Source: Candidatus Omnitrophota bacterium | GTDB lineage: Bacteria > Omnitrophota > Koll11 > Gygaellales > JAQTUY01 | NCBI GenBank assembly: GCA_028707105.1 | Contig: JAQTUY010000018.1 | Location: forward strand, 1-18,838 | Reading direction: 5' to 3' | Length of the DNA stretch: 18,838 nucleotides | Made by a program: the position numbers and the translations under genes | Part shown: piece by piece, positions 7,961-15,556 of the stretch | Layout: each line of letters begins with the position of its first letter | Numbering within the stretch: position 1 is the first letter of the stretch | Notes under the pieces: generated by a model | Databases searched by the model: none | The model's input: only the letters and a program-made list of their open reading frames with translations | What the model was told of the DNA's origin: nothing

Positions 7961-8989
7961 ATGTTGGTATTAGGCATAGAAACATCTTGTGATGAGACAA
8001 GCGCCTCCGTAGTCAGGGATGGCAGGGTCATCCTGTCAAATATCATATCCTCCAGCCAGGATTTTCATAAAAAACACGGCGGTATCATTCCGGAGATCGC
8101 TTCCCGCAAACAGCTTGAGATAATAGATTATGCCGCGCAGGAAGCTTTAAGGATGGCGGGAGCCGGGCTTAAAGATATAGACCTGATGGCTGTGACCAAC
8201 GGCCCCGGCTTGCTGGGCTCGCTGCTGGTGGGGGTTTGTTTCGCCAAAGGTTTAAGCCTGGGGTCAGGCATACCTTTGCTGGGAGTAGACCATCTGCGAA
8301 GCCACATATACGCGCCTTTTTTACGGCCGCAAAAGTCAAGCGTGCCCGAGGATTTCAAACCTTTTGTCGGCCTGGTAGTTTCCGGCGGGCACACCAGTTT
8401 GTTTTATGCCCGCGATTTTGACCGGATGGAGCTTCTGGGAGCGACCCTGGATGACGCCTGCGGGGAGGCTTTTGATAAAGTGGCCAAGATCTTAGGGCTA
8501 TCTTATCCGGGCGGCCCGGTGATCGAAAAAATGGCCGGGAGCGGGAAGCCTTTAATAAAATTCAAGTGCAGCGAAACCAGGAGGCCGCTGGATTTCAGTT
8601 TTAGCGGCATCAAAACTGCCGTGCTTTATTATGTCCAGCGCAGTTCTAAAGGCGTATTGCGTCCGGAGCAGCGCCGGAGGCTCACGCGCGCTGAAACGCG
8701 CGATATCTGCGCTTCATTCCAGGAAGCGGCGTTCGATGCCATAGTCGCCAAATCTATCCTTGCCTGTAAGCTGAAGAAAGCCGGGAGGCTCCTGGTCGGC
8801 GGGGGAGTGGCGGCTAATGACAGGTTAAGAGAAAAATTTTCAGCGGCAGCGCATGACGCGGGCATTGAGCTGTATTGTCCGGACAAGGTCCTTTGCACCG
8901 ATAACGCCGCTATGGTTGCCGGGCTGGGAGCCCGGTTATTCAAAAAGGGCCGTTTGAGCGATCTTTATCTTACTACAGCTTTGAATTAA
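7961..8989 (+). CDS. tsaD: tRNA N6-adenosine threonylcarbamoyltransferase
   Basis: TsaD transfers the threonylcarbamoyl group to A37 of ANN-decoding tRNAs (t6A synthesis), working in bacteria with TsaB, TsaE and the TsaC product. The 342 residues carry the ASKHA fold signatures. LGIETSCDETSASV is at 4-17. The metal-binding pair H111/H115 lies in DHLRSHIYAP, at the same numbers as in E. coli. VVSGGHTSL lies near residue 133, followed by the DDACGEAFDKVAK loop, SFSGIKTAV and the nucleotide motif GGGVAANDRLR. The ATG directly follows the stop of the previous gene, implying translational coupling rather than a separate promoter. It is complete and of normal length. The partners TsaB, TsaC and TsaE are not in this window. 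Confidence 0.97.
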   Translation: MLVLGIETSCDETSASVVRDGRVILSNIISSSQDFHKKHGGIIPEIASRKQLEIIDYAAQEALRMAGAGLKDIDLMAVTNGPGLLGSLLVGVCFAKGLSLGSGIPLLGVDHLRSHIYAPFLRPQKSSVPEDFKPFVGLVVSGGHTSLFYARDFDRMELLGATLDDACGEAFDKVAKILGLSYPGGPVIEKMAGSGKPLIKFKCSETRRPLDFSFSGIKTAVLYYVQRSSKGVLRPEQRRRLTRAETRDICASFQEAAFDAIVAKSILACKLKKAGRLLVGGGVAANDRLREKFSAAAHDAGIELYCPDKVLCTDNAAMVAGLGARLFKKGRLSDLYLTTALN

Positions 8990-9009
8990 AAAGCTAAACT
9001 GGAGGCTTT

Positions 9010-9477
9010 ATGGGCAATATGCAGATAATAGGGCGTTTAATACTAACGTTATTTTTGTGCGGATTGATCGGCCTTGAGCGTCAGATACACCGGCGCACCG
9101 CGGGTTTTCGCACCCATATCCTGGTGGGAATGGGCTCCTGCCTGATTATGTTGACATCGATGTATATTTTTGATATATATAAGAGTCAGGTAGCTTTGGA
9201 TCCGGCCCGGATTGCCGCCGGCGTGGTAACCGGGATAGGTTTTTTAGGCGCCGGAGCTATTATCAGGTACGGTGATTCCGTGAAGGGCTTGACTACCGCC
9301 GCCAGCCTGTGGGTTGCGGCCGGGATTGGCCTGGCTGTGGGGTGCGGATTTTATTCGGCGGCTTTGTGGACGACGGTTTTTACGGTAGTGGTTCTTTTCT
9401 GCTTGAGGTACCTGGAAGAAGTCATACCCGTCAAATACAACGAACCTGAACCGGAAGAAGATAATAATAAAACATAA
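9010..9477 (+). CDS. MgtC/SapB family membrane protein
   Basis: 155 residues with four to five hydrophobic helices and the MgtC/SapB signature: GLIGLERQ followed by a basic stretch and AGFRTHILVGMGSCL (about 18-45), then GIGFLGAGAI and GLTTAASLWVAAGIGLAVG (about 95-113). MgtC of pathogens inhibits the F-type ATPase and supports growth at low magnesium. Most environmental members are described only as putative magnesium-related transport or regulatory proteins, and nothing here shows which applies. The C-terminal ACT-like domain of Salmonella MgtC is missing; instead there is a short acidic tail (EPEPEEDNN). The start is supported by CTGGAGG 7 bases upstream. It begins 20 bases after tsaD and is probably co-transcribed. 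Confidence 0.9.
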   Translation: MGNMQIIGRLILTLFLCGLIGLERQIHRRTAGFRTHILVGMGSCLIMLTSMYIFDIYKSQVALDPARIAAGVVTGIGFLGAGAIIRYGDSVKGLTTAASLWVAAGIGLAVGCGFYSAALWTTVFTVVVLFCLRYLEEVIPVKYNEPEPEEDNNKT

Positions 9478-9500
9478 TTTAAAGTGAGGGGGGGTGAAAA

Positions 9501-9998
9501 ATGGCATTGAAAAGAAGAACGGATGAGAAGATCCTTGATGTAGATGCCACAATGCAGGGAACCCTTTCTTTTAAAGATCCCGTCAACCTGCGTATTAACG
9601 GTAATTTTGAAGGCACCCTGGATACAAAGGGCAACCTGACCGTCGGGGAACAGGCGGTAGTTAACGCTAACATCATGGGTGAATACATTGTAATCGCCGG
9701 AAAAGTCAAAGGAAAGATCATCGCCCGCGAGAAACTTACCTTTCTTTCTACAGCCGTCGTGCAGGGAGAGGTCGTACCTGCCAAGCTTATCGTAAGCGAG
9801 GGGGCGGTTTTTGAAGGATCTTGCAAGATGCTCCATGACCTGATGAACGCCGAGGAGCTTTCGCAGTATCTTGAGGTAGACATGAATTCCGTCCTGGAGT
9901 GGGCCGGCGCAGGCAAGATACCCGCGCAGAAGGAAAGCGGCGAGTGGAGGTTCGAGCGCAAGAGCATAGACGCCTGGATCGCCTCCGGTAAAGTCTAA
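9501..9998 (+). CDS. Bactofilin with C-terminal excisionase/MerR-like HTH domain
   Basis: 165 residues in two clear parts. Residues about 10-110 are a bactofilin: short repeated beta-helix rungs with the family pattern of INGNFEGTLDTKGNLTVGE, an ANIMGEY turn, GKVKGKI and AVVQGEV. Bactofilins polymerise without nucleotide into filaments used in cell shape, division or polar positioning. Residues about 113-165 are an HTH_17 (excisionase/MerR-like) DNA-binding unit: MNAEELSQYLEV, a GKIPAQK turn, then WRF and the helix KSIDAWIAS. The frame is continuous with no sign of frameshift. A filament-forming module carrying its own DNA-binding head suggests a chromosome- or plasmid-tethering scaffold, which is my inference. 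It has a strong purine-rich ribosome site. The next gene repeats the HTH on a membrane anchor. Confidence 0.9.
   Translation: MALKRRTDEKILDVDATMQGTLSFKDPVNLRINGNFEGTLDTKGNLTVGEQAVVNANIMGEYIVIAGKVKGKIIAREKLTFLSTAVVQGEVVPAKLIVSEGAVFEGSCKMLHDLMNAEELSQYLEVDMNSVLEWAGAGKIPAQKESGEWRFERKSIDAWIASGKV
9909..9925 (+). repeat. 17-bp direct repeat, copy 1 (copy 2 at 10115-10131)
   Basis: GCAGGCAAGATACCCGC occurs identically at 9909-9925 and 10115-10131. Both copies lie in the part of the two HTH domains encoding AGKIPA, in the same frame. This points to shared ancestry of the two domains, or selection on this turn, rather than to a mobile-element repeat. Confidence 0.8.
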
Positions 9999-10030
9999 GA
10001 ACCTGATATAACCCCATAAAACATAAAAAA

Positions 10031-10339
10031 ATGACAGAAGAGAAACTTTTGACCATAAGAGAAGTATCCCAGATGCTGCATATTTCCGAGAAGGATGTTA
10101 TCGACCTCTCGGAGGCAGGCAAGATACCCGCCTATAAAGTAGGCGGGGTGTACTTAAGGTTCAAGCGCGACCAGGTCGAACGGTTCAGTAAGCACTCTTC
10201 GGAACTTGACGCGATAAAAGAAGCGCCCAAAGAGGACACGCTCAAAGAAGGTATCAAGGATTTTATTTATTTTCATGATTTTTACCTGGCGGCGGCGTTC
10301 ATTATGCTGGTCATGCTGGTAGTGATATTCAAGGGCTAA
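10031..10339 (+). CDS. Tail-anchored membrane protein with excisionase/MerR-like HTH
   Basis: 102 residues. Residues 4-55 form an HTH_17 excisionase/MerR-like DNA-binding domain: LTIREVSQMLHISEKDVIDL, a GKIPAYKVGG turn, then YLRFKRDQVERF. A charged linker (55-78) follows. One hydrophobic helix (about 83-100), FYLAAAFIMLVMLVVIF, ends two residues before the C-terminus, a tail-anchor layout with the DNA-binding head in the cytoplasm. No integrase, recombinase or phage gene is nearby, so a true excisionase role is unlikely. It lies 32 bases after the bactofilin-HTH gene and shares a 17-bp identical segment with it. Together they look like a membrane-bound and a filament-bound version of the same reader domain. 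The function is not established. Confidence 0.85.
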   Translation: MTEEKLLTIREVSQMLHISEKDVIDLSEAGKIPAYKVGGVYLRFKRDQVERFSKHSSELDAIKEAPKEDTLKEGIKDFIYFHDFYLAAAFIMLVMLVVIFKG

Positions 10340-10357
10340 TCATTAACAAAGCGTATA

Positions 10358-11020
10358 ATGAAGAATAAGGGTTTTTGCGACTTAGGATTTGCCAAGGTCG
10401 ACACCGACAGGTTCAAGCGCCGCGGTTTTCCCGAAGTGATATATTGCCCCGGTAAGACCAGGGATGAGATACGGGTTATCGCCGGTAAGATAATAAAAAG
10501 CAAACAAGTCCTCCTGCTTACCAAATTAGAGAAAGATACTTTTTCCTGCCTTAAGAGGTCTTATCCGCGCCTGCAGTATAATCCCAGGGCCCGGATAGGG
10601 TATATCGGAAAATTACCCGTTAATAAAAAGGGGACGGTCTGCATAGTCTCAGCCGGCACGGCAGATATCGCTGTGGCTGAGGAAGCGGCAGTGACGCTGG
10701 AGGTCATGGGTAATAAGGTCGTTAAGCTTTATGATGTCGGCGTCGCCGGGATACACCGCCTGATGGGCAATACGCAGGTCTTAAGGAAGGCTTCGGTTGT
10801 GATAGTCGTAGCCGGAATGGAGGGGGCGCTGTCAAGTTTTGTCAGCGGTATGGTCTCTTCGCCTGTGATAGCTGTCCCGACCAGTTGCGGTTACGGCGCG
10901 AATTTTTCCGGGCTTTCAGCTTTGCTGACCATGCTCAACGGCTGTTCGCCCGGAGTAGGGGTCGTCAATATCGATAACGGCTTCGGGGCGGGGTATCTGG
11001 CCAGTTTGATCAATAGGTGA
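10358..11020 (+). CDS. larB: Nickel-pincer cofactor biosynthesis protein LarB
   Basis: LarB carboxylates and hydrolyses nicotinic acid adenine dinucleotide to the dicarboxylated nucleotide that LarE and LarC turn into the nickel-pincer cofactor of lactate racemase-type enzymes. The 220 residues carry the PurE-like core motifs: GFPEVIYCPGKT (23-34), SAGTADIAVAEEA (98-110), DVGVAGIHRL (126-135), AGMEGAL with E155, PTSCGYGANFSGLSALL, and MLNGCSPG with C196. C196 and E155 sit 25 positions below the residues I recall as the substrate-binding Cys221 and Glu180 of Lactobacillus LarB, consistent with a shorter N-terminus. No larA, larC or larE is present. It sits just ahead of a nickel-enzyme (CODH/ACS) accessory cluster, so an unfamiliar nickel-linked role is possible. 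Confidence 0.9.
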   Translation: MKNKGFCDLGFAKVDTDRFKRRGFPEVIYCPGKTRDEIRVIAGKIIKSKQVLLLTKLEKDTFSCLKRSYPRLQYNPRARIGYIGKLPVNKKGTVCIVSAGTADIAVAEEAAVTLEVMGNKVVKLYDVGVAGIHRLMGNTQVLRKASVVIVVAGMEGALSSFVSGMVSSPVIAVPTSCGYGANFSGLSALLTMLNGCSPGVGVVNIDNGFGAGYLASLINR

Positions 11021-11034
11021 CGATCAGGTAAAAT

Positions 11035-11451
11035 ATGGCTGATAAAAGGATTACTTTAAAAGAAGCGATAAAATTTCACGGCCATCTGGGGCCGTATCTT
11101 GTGCTTGGTTTGCTTGCCGGGGAATGGGCGTTAAAGAAACTTAAGGCCGGGAAGCATTTCGGCATAGAGGTCAAGGTATGGGGCGCGGATAAGAAACCCA
11201 AATCTTGTTTTATCGACGGTTTACAGCTTTCAACCGGAGCTACCTATGGCAAGGGCAATATCGGAAAGTTTCGGGCTAAAAAGATTTGCGTGTTGATCTT
11301 TTGCTCAAAAAATAATAAAAAGGTCGTTTTATCGTTCAAAGAGGACCTGGTCAAGCGGCTGAATGCTTTGAAGGGCCATCGCGATTCAGAGGCGTGCGCG
11401 GCGCGGTTATATAAGACCGACCCTTTAGAGTTATTCTCAATATCTTACTAA
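11035..11451 (+). CDS. FmdE family protein (formylmethanofuran dehydrogenase subunit E-like)
   Basis: 138 residues with the FmdE-domain signature: KFHGHLGPYLVLGLLAGEWAL (14-34) with H15 and H17, and KSCFIDGLQLSTGATYGKGNI (57-77) with C58 and D61. The domain is named after a subunit of archaeal formylmethanofuran dehydrogenase, but many bacteria encode it alone and its activity is unclear. The C-terminal zinc-finger found in archaeal FmdE is absent, so this is only the core domain. It lies 14 bases after larB and 29 bases before acsC, joining both to the C1/CO-dehydrogenase module. A role in C1 or metal-cofactor handling is plausible from context but not shown. The start has only a weak ribosome site. 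Confidence 0.75.
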   Translation: MADKRITLKEAIKFHGHLGPYLVLGLLAGEWALKKLKAGKHFGIEVKVWGADKKPKSCFIDGLQLSTGATYGKGNIGKFRAKKICVLIFCSKNNKKVVLSFKEDLVKRLNALKGHRDSEACAARLYKTDPLELFSISY

Positions 11452-11480
11452 CCACGCGGCATTAACTACCAAATACTACT

Positions 11481-12809
11481 ATGGCCTTATCCGGATTAGA
11501 TATCTATAAGCTTCTTCCCAAAACAAATTGTAAAGAGTGTGGTTTTGCCACTTGCCTTGCGTTTGCGATGCAGCTGGCCAAAAAATCGGCAAACCTTGAT
11601 AAGTGCCCGTATCTCTCGGCGGAATCCAAGATAGCCCTGGAGGCGTCAGCCTTGCCTCCGATAAAGCTGATAATTATCGGCTCCGGCGATAATAAATTGG
11701 AAACCGGGAATGAAACGGTAATGTTCCGTCACGAGGAAAAATTCCGTAATCCCGCCGGTATCGGGTTTCTTATAGAGGATAGTTTATCCGACGGGGCGAT
11801 AAAGTCAAAGCTTGAGCAGATAAATAAGCTTAAATTCGAGCGCGTGGGCCAGGAGTTGAACGTCAACCTTATCGCTTTAAGGCAAAATTCCGATAAGGCC
11901 AGGTTTGCCGCGGCCGTCGAGACGGTTTCAGGCAATACGCATCTTGGGCTGGTGTTAATGAGCGCGGACGAGGACGCGCTCAGGGAAGCTTTGAAGATCT
12001 GCGCGCAAGGTAAGCCGCTTATCTATGGGGCGGACAAAGATAACGTCCAGGAGCTGGGAAAGTTAGCGCTTGAGTATAGTGTGCCCATCGCGGCTTTAGC
12101 GGATAGTTTAGACGGGCTTAGCTTCCTCACTCAGGAATTGAATAAACTTGGGGTAAAGGATATCGTCCTGGATACGGGCGCCAAGCCGCTTTCTAAAAAG
12201 ATAGAGGACTTGACGTTCATCCGGCGTTTAGCCTTGAAGAAACAGGAACGCAGCCTGGGCTACCCTTCGATCGTGGTCGTGGAAAATGACGATCCTTACG
12301 AAGAGGCGCAGGATGCGGCTACTTATATCGCCCGTTACGCCGGTATAGTCATTATCAAAGATCCGGCGCCGCATCAGGTCTTAAGTTTGCTTACGCTTCG
12401 GCAGAATATTTATACCGATCCCCAGAAGCCCCTTCAGATAGAACCCAAATTATATTCCGTGGGACAGGCCGGAAAAGATTCGCCTTTAATGGTGACCACG
12501 AATTTCTCCCTGACTTATTTTACGGTCCTCGGGGAAGTGGAAGCCAGCAAGGTGCCTTCTTATATCCTGAGCGTCGATACCGAGGGTATGTCGGTATTGA
12601 CAGCCTGGGCAGCGGAAAAATTTACGCCTGATAAAATATCCGAATCCCTGGGAAAATTCGGCGTCCGGGAAGCGGTTAGGCATAACCGGCTGATAATCCC
12701 CGGTTACGTGGCGATGATGAGCGCGGACCTGGAAGAGAAATGCGGTTTTCAAGTCATAGTCGGGCCCAAAGAAGCCAGCGGATTACCTTCGTTCCTTAAG
12801 AACTTATAA
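11481..12809 (+). CDS. acsC: CO dehydrogenase/acetyl-CoA synthase corrinoid Fe-S protein, large (gamma) subunit
   Basis: AcsC and AcsD form the corrinoid iron-sulfur protein (CoFeSP), which carries the methyl group from methyl-tetrahydrofolate to the A-cluster of acetyl-CoA synthase. The 442 residues match the family length. The N-terminal 4Fe-4S domain has cysteines C17, C20, C25 and C42 in the pattern C-x2-C-x4-C-x16-C (NCKECGFATC, DKCPYL), preceded by the typical GLDIYKLLPKT. A TIM-barrel domain follows (about 60-320), then the C-terminal corrinoid-binding domain (about 325-442) with SPLMVTTNFSLTYF and PSYILSVDTEGMSVLTAWAA. There is no clear Shine-Dalgarno. The gene is followed by its reductive activator and a nickel ATPase. 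Cobalt cycles between Co(I) and methyl-Co(III) on this subunit. Confidence 0.95.
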   Translation: MALSGLDIYKLLPKTNCKECGFATCLAFAMQLAKKSANLDKCPYLSAESKIALEASALPPIKLIIIGSGDNKLETGNETVMFRHEEKFRNPAGIGFLIEDSLSDGAIKSKLEQINKLKFERVGQELNVNLIALRQNSDKARFAAAVETVSGNTHLGLVLMSADEDALREALKICAQGKPLIYGADKDNVQELGKLALEYSVPIAALADSLDGLSFLTQELNKLGVKDIVLDTGAKPLSKKIEDLTFIRRLALKKQERSLGYPSIVVVENDDPYEEAQDAATYIARYAGIVIIKDPAPHQVLSLLTLRQNIYTDPQKPLQIEPKLYSVGQAGKDSPLMVTTNFSLTYFTVLGEVEASKVPSYILSVDTEGMSVLTAWAAEKFTPDKISESLGKFGVREAVRHNRLIIPGYVAMMSADLEEKCGFQVIVGPKEASGLPSFLKNL

Positions 12810-12823
12810 AGGATTAAAAAATA

Positions 12824-14767
12824 ATGATAACAGGAGAAGTAGATAAATTTACGGTAACATTCTATCCGGATAAGAAAAAGATCCTGGTCAGCAAGGGAGT
12901 TACTGTCCTTTCGGCGGCGATCTCCGCGGGCGTGTATATCCATTCTACCTGCGGGGGAGACGGGGTGTGCGGCAGGTGCAAGGTCATCATCAAAAGCGGC
13001 ACAGTAATATCCGCGCCTACCGGGCGGCTCAGCTTACAGGAAAGAAAACAGGGATACCACCTTGCTTGCCTGGCTACTATTGAAAGCGACTTAGAAGTTG
13101 AGATTCCTGAGCAGTCGCGCGCCAGTTTCGAGAAATTAAGCCCTGAAGAAGTCGAATTGAGGATGAAGGGTTTTTATTCCGCGCCCGAGGAGATCGAGGA
13201 GTCCGAGGCTTTTGTAGGCGAGGAGATATTTGTGCATTCGCCTTTGGCGACTAAATTATACCTTGAGCTTCCGCCCCCGAACCTTGACGATAAGATCGGC
13301 GATCTGGAGAGGCTTTACCGGGAAATAAGGAGGAAGCAGGATATCGCCATTATCCAGACCGGGCTGTCTAATATCCGCAATCTCTCGGAGTTACTGCGAT
13401 CTTCTAATTGGGGCGTTACCGTTACCCTGGGTAAAAGGGGCGGGACGATCGAGGTCGTGCTTGTGGAGCCGGACAATACCTCGAGCCAGAATTACGGCCT
13501 GGCGTTCGATATCGGCACTACCACTATTTCCGGCCAGTTGATCGACCTTAACCGGAAAAATATCTTAGGGACGAAAATAACCTATAATAAACAGGCGGCG
13601 TTCGGCAATGACGTTATTACCCGTATCATATTCGCGCAGGAAGGCGGCGGCCTGGAAAAATTACATCACGCGGTTGTGGACGGCATGAACGAGATGGCCC
13701 ATGATCTGATAAAGGAACACAATATCGATCAGAATAATATTACCTGCGCCCTCTGCGCCGGAAATGCCACTATGGTGCATTTATTGTTGAAGATAGACCC
13801 GACCTATATCAGGCGCGAGCCGTATGTGCCGACAGCCAATTATCTGCCGACCGTCAGGGCGGGAGAGGCGGGTATCAAGATAAATCCCCGCGGGCTCTTA
13901 TCCTGTGTCCCCGGAGTCTCCAGTTATGTGGGAGGGGATACGGTTGCCGGGATACTATCCTGCGGCATGGATAGCGAAAAAGAACTTTGTCTATTGATAG
14001 ACGTGGGCACTAACGGCGAGATGGTCCTTGGCAACAAGGAATTCCTGATAAGCTGCGCCGCTTCCGCCGGGCCGGCGTTCGAGGGTTCGGGGGTGAGCTG
14101 CGGGATGCGTTCAAGCAGGGGAGCGATACAGAGGGTCAAGATCCTGCCGTATGACGCGGAGGTGGGGTATGAAACTATCTCCAACTCCAAGCCCAGGGGT
14201 ATTTGCGGTTCAGGCTATATCGATATCATTTCTCAGATGTTGACTAATAAGTTACTGGATAAGGCCGGAAAAATAAAGAACCTGAAGAATAAACGCGTCA
14301 GGAAAGGCGAGAACGGCATGGAATTCATCATCGCCTTCAAGGATGAAACAGAGACGGGCGAGGAGATCTATATCAGTGAAGCCGATATCGAAAATATCAA
14401 GCGCGCCAAGGCCGCCATTTTTGCCGGGTCGTCCTTGCTTTTAAAGCATATGAGCCTGAATTTCAACGACGTAAAGAAGATATTTATTGCCGGGGGTTTC
14501 GGGACGTATCTTAATATCGCCAATGCCAAGATCCTCGGTCTGCTTCCGGATCTTGATGAGAGCCGCTTCATTTTTGTGGGGAATAGTTCCCTGGCCGGCG
14601 CGCGCCAGGCCCTGCTTTCTTATGAGGCAATGAAGAAGGCCGATGAGATAGCCGGCAAGGTGTCCTATTTTGAATTATCCGTTGAGCCGGAATATATGGA
14701 TGAGTATATCGCGGCATCATTTTTTCCGCATACGGACCTGTCCAGGTTCCCTAATGTAAAGATATAA
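12824..14767 (+). CDS. acsV: Reductive activator of the corrinoid Fe-S protein (2Fe-2S + ASKHA)
   Basis: 647-residue RACo/AcsV-type protein. It re-reduces accidentally oxidised Co(II)-CoFeSP to Co(I) using electrons from its 2Fe-2S cluster, driven by ATP hydrolysis. Residues about 8-95 form a plant-type ferredoxin domain with C43, C49, C52 and C82 (STCGGDGVCGRCKV, HLACLA). A linker and middle domain follow. The ASKHA ATPase domain starts near 225 with GLAFDIGTTTISGQLIDL, then GNATMVHLLL, LLIDVGTNGEMVLG, ISCAASAGPAFEGSGV and the C-terminal IAGGFGTYLN. The length and domain order match the characterised Carboxydothermus protein. It starts 14 bases after acsC, and its stop abuts the start of cooC, so these are expressed together. 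Confidence 0.93.
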   Translation: MITGEVDKFTVTFYPDKKKILVSKGVTVLSAAISAGVYIHSTCGGDGVCGRCKVIIKSGTVISAPTGRLSLQERKQGYHLACLATIESDLEVEIPEQSRASFEKLSPEEVELRMKGFYSAPEEIEESEAFVGEEIFVHSPLATKLYLELPPPNLDDKIGDLERLYREIRRKQDIAIIQTGLSNIRNLSELLRSSNWGVTVTLGKRGGTIEVVLVEPDNTSSQNYGLAFDIGTTTISGQLIDLNRKNILGTKITYNKQAAFGNDVITRIIFAQEGGGLEKLHHAVVDGMNEMAHDLIKEHNIDQNNITCALCAGNATMVHLLLKIDPTYIRREPYVPTANYLPTVRAGEAGIKINPRGLLSCVPGVSSYVGGDTVAGILSCGMDSEKELCLLIDVGTNGEMVLGNKEFLISCAASAGPAFEGSGVSCGMRSSRGAIQRVKILPYDAEVGYETISNSKPRGICGSGYIDIISQMLTNKLLDKAGKIKNLKNKRVRKGENGMEFIIAFKDETETGEEIYISEADIENIKRAKAAIFAGSSLLLKHMSLNFNDVKKIFIAGGFGTYLNIANAKILGLLPDLDESRFIFVGNSSLAGARQALLSYEAMKKADEIAGKVSYFELSVEPEYMDEYIAASFFPHTDLSRFPNVKI

Positions 14768-15556
14768 ATGAGCCATGTCATCGCACTAGCCGGCAAGGGC
14801 GGCACGGGCAAGACTACCATCGCGGCGCTGATACTGCGGGTGATCAAAGAGCGGAAGTTAGGCTCGGCGCTTATCGTGGACGCCGACCCCAGCAGCAACC
14901 TGGCCGAGGTGCTGGGCGTTAAAGTTAAGGATACTATCGGAGATATCTTAAACGAAGTAGCCGGCGACCCCTCTAAAATACCTCCGGGGATGCCTAAGGA
15001 ACGGTTCATTGAATACCGGGTGCAGACCTCGGTCATTGAAAGCGAAGGGTTTGACATCCTGACGATGGGTAAGCCCGAAGGCCCGGGATGCTATTGTTAT
15101 GTTAATACTGTTTTGCGCGGCATAGTGTCTAAATTGATCGATGATTATGACTATATCATTATCGATAACGAAGCCGGACTTGAGCATCTATCCCGGCGCA
15201 CTACCCGCCGCGCCGACAGTTTTCTCATCGTCTCCGACGCGACGGCCGTGGGCCTGCGCGCGGCAACGCGGATCAACGCTCTTATCCGTGAATTGAAATT
15301 TGAGAAGGACAATATTTTTCTGGTGGTTAACCGCGCCGCGAAAACTCCGGGTGGCAGCGCCGACATAAAGAAGATGCGTGATCAGGGAGTTAAGTATCTT
15401 GGCACCATCCCGCTGGATAAGGGCTTGATAACCCTGAGCCTTAAGGGCGAGCCGGTCTTTAAATTAAAAAACAACGCCGTGAGCATAGCTGCTTTACGTA
15501 AGGTAGGAGAAAAGATATGGCAAAGGAATGCCTTGAAAAGTGGTCGGGACAGGTAA
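14768..15556 (+). CDS. cooC: Nickel-insertion ATPase for CODH/ACS (CooC/AcsF family)
   Basis: 262-residue SIMIBI/MinD-type ATPase. The deviant Walker A GKGGTGKTT lies at 9-17, switch-region ALIVDADPSSNLAEVLG at 34-50, and a CxC metal-binding pair C108/C110 in GPGCYCYVN, followed by YDYIIIDNEAGLEHLSRR (Walker B region). This combination defines CooC/AcsF proteins, which dimerise through the CxC site and use ATP hydrolysis to load nickel into the CODH C-cluster or the ACS A-cluster. CooC, AcsF and CooC3 forms cannot be told apart with certainty here. It starts immediately after the activator gene, and its last 40 bases overlap acsD. Its presence implies a nickel CODH or ACS elsewhere in the genome. 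Confidence 0.93.
   Translation: MSHVIALAGKGGTGKTTIAALILRVIKERKLGSALIVDADPSSNLAEVLGVKVKDTIGDILNEVAGDPSKIPPGMPKERFIEYRVQTSVIESEGFDILTMGKPEGPGCYCYVNTVLRGIVSKLIDDYDYIIIDNEAGLEHLSRRTTRRADSFLIVSDATAVGLRAATRINALIRELKFEKDNIFLVVNRAAKTPGGSADIKKMRDQGVKYLGTIPLDKGLITLSLKGEPVFKLKNNAVSIAALRKVGEKIWQRNALKSGRDR

Noticed and set aside
9501..9998. Bactofilin-HTH fusion as a sequencing frameshift joining two genes
   Set aside because: The frame is continuous with no stop or internal start between the domains, and the linker is short and natural-looking.
9501..10339. Prophage or integrative element suggested by the two excisionase-like HTH domains
   Set aside because: No integrase, attachment repeats or phage genes are nearby, and the neighbours are chromosomal housekeeping and metabolic genes.
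15517..15556. The 40-base cooC/acsD overlap as an annotation error needing a later acsD start
   Set aside because: The AGGAG site before 15517 and the conserved GATDKEGG segment just after favour the upstream start. The overlap appears genuine.
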